The translations under genes and the position numbers were made by a program. Source: Lichtheimia corymbifera B2541 (taxonomy: Eukaryota > Mucoromycota > Mucoromycetes > Mucorales > Lichtheimiaceae). Taken from it: 64,000 nucleotides of DNA. Under the pieces are notes generated by a model. That model was not told where the DNA came from and searched no databases. It worked only from the letters and a program-made list of their open reading frames with translations. Below are positions 60,297-64,000 of the stretch, piece by piece; position 1 is the stretch's first letter; each line of letters begins with the position of its first letter. Location of the stretch: positions 1 to 64,000 of the forward strand of contig JNEU01000898.1 in NCBI GenBank assembly GCA_000697475.1, given 5' to 3'.

Positions 60297-63200
60297 CTAC
60301 TTCTTGTTGGGGAATGATGGGTGCTCCTCTGCTTTTCGTTTCCGCTCATTCCATAGACCTCGAAGAGCCATCCCAAATAATTTATATCCAGCGTCCGTGC
60401 CATGTGTATCAAAGAAGTCCTTGTATTTCCCAGAAGCTGTGATAAAACAAAAGGATTAGTGTATGCAGTAATCAAAGTTTATATGTTTGTTACCTTGTCC
60501 TCGAGGATTAAGCATGATCTCTTCTGGCAAATGACGTGAGGTGGCGGGCATTGATTGACGCACGGATCGGTCCATTGTGAGACAAGCTTCGTATGCAGGA
60601 TGTTGTCTAATATGTGCTGGCATCGCTTCTAATTCCTTCGTCACTTTCAATGCACTGAACCACTCCTCTCGGCTCTCGTAGTAATGCATTAGGGCAAGCT
60701 TCGCAATAGGGGATGGCGACTCTTTGGTATGCTTGAGAAATTGCTGGCATCGTTCTTTGGTATAGTTGAAAGTTCCAAGCGTTTTGGCATCTTGAGCATT
60801 AAACTTGGCATCATCTTTTCATCCACACAATTAGCTTCCTAGTCTAGATCGATATACATCCAACTTACCTTGATACACCCTCTCAAGTATCCATTCTAGA
60901 CAATGATGCTGCCAATCCATATTCTCCATCGATCCCTACAACATACAGCTGTCAATAAACAAACCTGATATTATTGATCCATTGACACCTTGCATACCAT
61001 GTACTCCAATGCTTCGGCAAGTGACTTGTCCCACAATAACTCAAGATAAGCCATGGCATCATTCAATGACCTTTCGGCAATTCCCGTTGTTCGCACAAAG
61101 CTGATAATGTCGCAATGCTTCTCCAAGGTTTTGAGGATCTTGTATTGCAAAGTATCACCCACCCAGGTGGTATCTGAGATATACTCCATGGCATCCTATA
61201 AGCTGCAATTAGTACACATCCGTAGTTTTCATGTAACTGCTTACCTTGTATGAACCTTGATCCAGCATGTGATATACTTTGATCTTGCTTCGCTCATGTT
61301 CTGACATTTTGTCAAGGGATGCTAACGTAGGACCACAATCCACATCTTCCAAAGAGAGGTAGTACAAGGCCTGGCTACCTTGAGTGCCGTTCTGGGTCAA
61401 CTTCCTCAGCAGATCAGAGGCGTTCTCTTTCACGTAGGTATCATTGACTACGTCTAAAATGACATCAGTACCGTGTATCCTCATAGACAACATGAACTTA
61501 CACTGGGGGTCAACTTGCTTAAGTAAGAGGTCAATAAAGAGGGTTTCATTCACTGCCTTTGGACGCCATTGGTTCAGCTTGTCAGCAAAGTGCTCCATCG
61601 AGGGATTCTGACCGGCACCACTTCCATTCAGAGCATCCAGGATTGCTGTAACTTGCTGGTTATCATTCAAGGCACCATTCATTTGAGACGAGTCCAAAGC
61701 CAGTGTTGATACAGTGGATTCACCGCGCTGAGTCATGTGATCCTCCAATGCGCCTGACAAGAGTTTGATGTTGTTTTCGATTGCTGTATCGCTCGCCAAA
61801 GGAAGGAAACCAGAAAACGAACTATTCTCACCAGCCAACGCTTGAACTTGCTCCTCGTCGTTGTAATCATCCAGACCATCAAGGAACACGGTGTTATCCA
61901 TAGTATCTTCTTCCTCCTCATCTTCTGTATTTGTAGGCTGTGTAGTCCCCTATTACCATCATTCCATACGTCATGACGTAGTTCCTTCGCAAAAAGTAGT
62001 AGTTGAATTTACCTCTTGGGTATAAATAGATGGTGCGTCAGGGATATCAACATTCGCATCGACCAAATCTAAGGCACTGGGTGTAGCATTCTACATATGC
62101 ATTTGATGAGCGAGAATAATGCACTTTCTATTGTCTTTATTACCTACCGCTTCATTTACGTCTTTGGCATCATGTGATTCTACTTGTGTAAGAGCCCGTG
62201 GTTCTTGAGAAACGCTCAATTCCTCCTTGTCCTGGGTAGCAGTCTATATAATCTCAATGTTAGGATATTATAGGTTTCCAATAGCAGTGACTGACCTCGT
62301 CGTGTATATCCATGGATGGAAGATCTTTTTGTTCTCGAGATGGTGGAATGTTGTCGGGAGTTATTAAAGGATTGTTATCCTGCCCAAGACGAGAAGAGAA
62401 ATTAGAAACAAATCTCTGTCTAATCATGCTGCCAAACTCACCTGTACATCAAGGGTATTTAAATCAGGGTATTTTGATTGTGTGCTATGGCTCTCTTCAA
62501 ATACGGTATAGACCTATTAGAAGCAAAACCGTTAATAGGAGCATTGTGACATAATGTGAACGTGCGTACCTTTTCAGAGCTGATATCCTGTTTTCCATCG
62601 AGCGGTAGTGTCGATTCGGAGGGCACCATCTGCTGATCTATTAGCGTCTTTGTATTCACTCATTACACAATAAACATACCCTATCCGTCGTCGAATTATC
62701 ATCGCTTTGCTGTTGTCGCTGCTGCTGGGCACCATTCATAACAATCCCAATCTCCTCAACAAGTGCCTGCAGTTGCTTTGGATCGTTTAACTGTGGCGGT
62801 ACAGTGCCAAGAGTGTCCACTTCTTTGTTCAAAGGTGCTGCAGCTAGCCCATTTTGCTGTTCGTGGTCCGCATCAATTCGAATGGTATCTTTTTGTTGTT
62901 CGTGATTGAATTCAATTTCATCTTCATGTTGGATACTTTGCTGCTCTTGGCCGAACTCGGTAATTTGCTGTGCATGCTGTATGCCGTTGAGGAAGCTGTA
63001 AGCTGTATCTTGTAACTCAGGGACTCGTTCCGGTGATGATGTTAATGAGCATTGCTCGTTTTCCTCATCTTCTTCCTCTGTATCGATATGTCGCACTACT
63101 AGTGGCTGACGACGTGCCCTTGCTGCCGTTATCTTTTCTTCAAAGCTATTCTCCTCCTCCAATACATGATGATCGATATCACGGGTATCAGAAGTATCCT

Positions 63201-64000
63201 ACATATGGGATATTAGTCTTGGCTTGTAGAGAAGAGCACTGACACACAAAACTATTTACCTCATGTCGCCGTATGATAGGAAATCGCCTAGAATTACTGA
63301 TGTTGTCCGGGCTGTATCCGTAGCCATCCTTCAAAAATGATTATGCATTAGGGGAATATCTGGTCGTAAAGCATCTTGAAATACACTTACAGTGTCGCTA
63401 CCAGCATATCTGGAAATGGGGCTATGGGGACTGACAGCCTAATATATAGGAAATGAATAATTTGCTTTCCATCACCTTGTGATAACCTTACCTCACTCTC
63501 CGTGAACGATAAATCAGATCGATCGTTTTTGATATCTGGTGTTTCCTCCTAAATTCTAAGTGTTAATAGCATGAATGCAACGACCCCATGAAGTACATAC
63601 TCTATATGGGGATGCCATGTTTCCATGTCCACGCTCTTTGGGTGTGAAAGTGTTGTCATGTATGTAATGCTGTGTATCGCTTTGCTGCTTTGGGCGTGGA
63701 ATGTTGTTCACTATACGGATACGATCATCATCCTAGTGATACACAGTCATATTATTAGCGAATGGTTCCTCATCACACTATGTGAATTGTTTACCTGGCC
63801 AGCCATCATAGCCACACATCCTGATCCAAGCTGGAAGAGATCCTGTTATGTAGCTTTTGTCAATGCCCGAGTCTCCTCCCATGCCGCCTTTGATATTATC
63901 AATCGACTTACCATTATGCCGGATCGACGAGGTTCTTTTATCTTGAACTCAAAGTTGCTACTCTCTAGCCTATATCCCACGTAAACGCAAAAGATTTCCA
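60297..64000 (-). CDS. ELYS-domain nucleoporin-type protein, C-terminal part (5' end beyond the window)
   Basis: About 17 exons, the last five in the ELYS-type helical region: 61245-61453, 60998-61195, 60869-60935, 60494-60814 and 60297-60436. Recognisable pieces are LYYLSLEDVDCGPTLA, YHMLDQGSYKDAMEYISDT and IISFVRTTGIAERSLNDAM, which follow the ELYS helical repeat; the protein ends in a basic tail (NERKRKAEEHP). Before this, from about 61500 to 63730, come acidic, Gln- and Ser-rich, probably disordered exons. ELYS-type proteins join the nuclear pore outer ring. The exon junction near 62640-62690 is uncertain, because the obvious acceptor does not fit the phase. Assignment to ELYS is by pattern. 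Confidence 0.55.

Overview
The window comes from a filamentous fungus, most probably an early-diverging one of the Mucoromycota (Mucorales-like). This is inferred from many short introns (about 50-70 nt, GT-AG with some GC-AG), the gene content (Zn2Cys6 regulator, Kre9/Knh1-like wall protein, retromer, Dsl1-type tether, telomerase) and abundant retroelements. I could not test the species by any search. Exon models below were read by hand from splice sites; unless an entry says otherwise, exon phases close without remainder.

Layout. 1-4109 is the 5' part of a Ty3/gypsy LTR retrotransposon on the minus strand (pol leaves the window at base 1). About 5020-9790 is a LINE-type element, also minus, with an intact ORF1 and a frameshifted ORF2. 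10.1-23.2 kb is a compact gene region: Kre9-like GPI protein (-), mitochondrial DEAD-box-like helicase (+), PPR protein (-), 2H phosphoesterase (+) overlapping ARMC7 (-) tail to tail, coactosin (-), secreted aspartic protease (+), and TBC protein A (-). 23.4-30.3 kb holds telomerase reverse transcriptase and VPS35, both minus and adjacent.

30.3-45.2 kb is gene-poor. It contains a degenerate array with a period near 160-195 bp, an OBAP/DUF1264 protein, a short SGF29-like protein, decayed reading frames, a PD-(D/E)XK nuclease-family ORF with a second, broken copy, and a repeat family (187-189 bp units plus a GTTAC/GTAAC palindromic motif) that lies beside or upstream of both nuclease copies.

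45.2-64 kb is again gene-dense: LIM protein (+), Zn2Cys6 transcription factor (+), TBC protein B (+, paralogue of A), Sec39-domain tether (-), an acidic coiled-coil protein (+), a Cox14-like small membrane protein (+) and the C-terminal part of an ELYS-domain nucleoporin-type protein (-), cut by the window end.

Several genes fall into trafficking: VPS35 (retromer), Sec39 (ER tether) and two TBC Rab-GAPs. They are scattered singletons rather than a cluster. The parts most worth a second look are the nuclease/repeat family at 36-45 kb, the compact telomerase without a visible TEN domain, and the TBC pair in which one copy has lost its glutamine finger.
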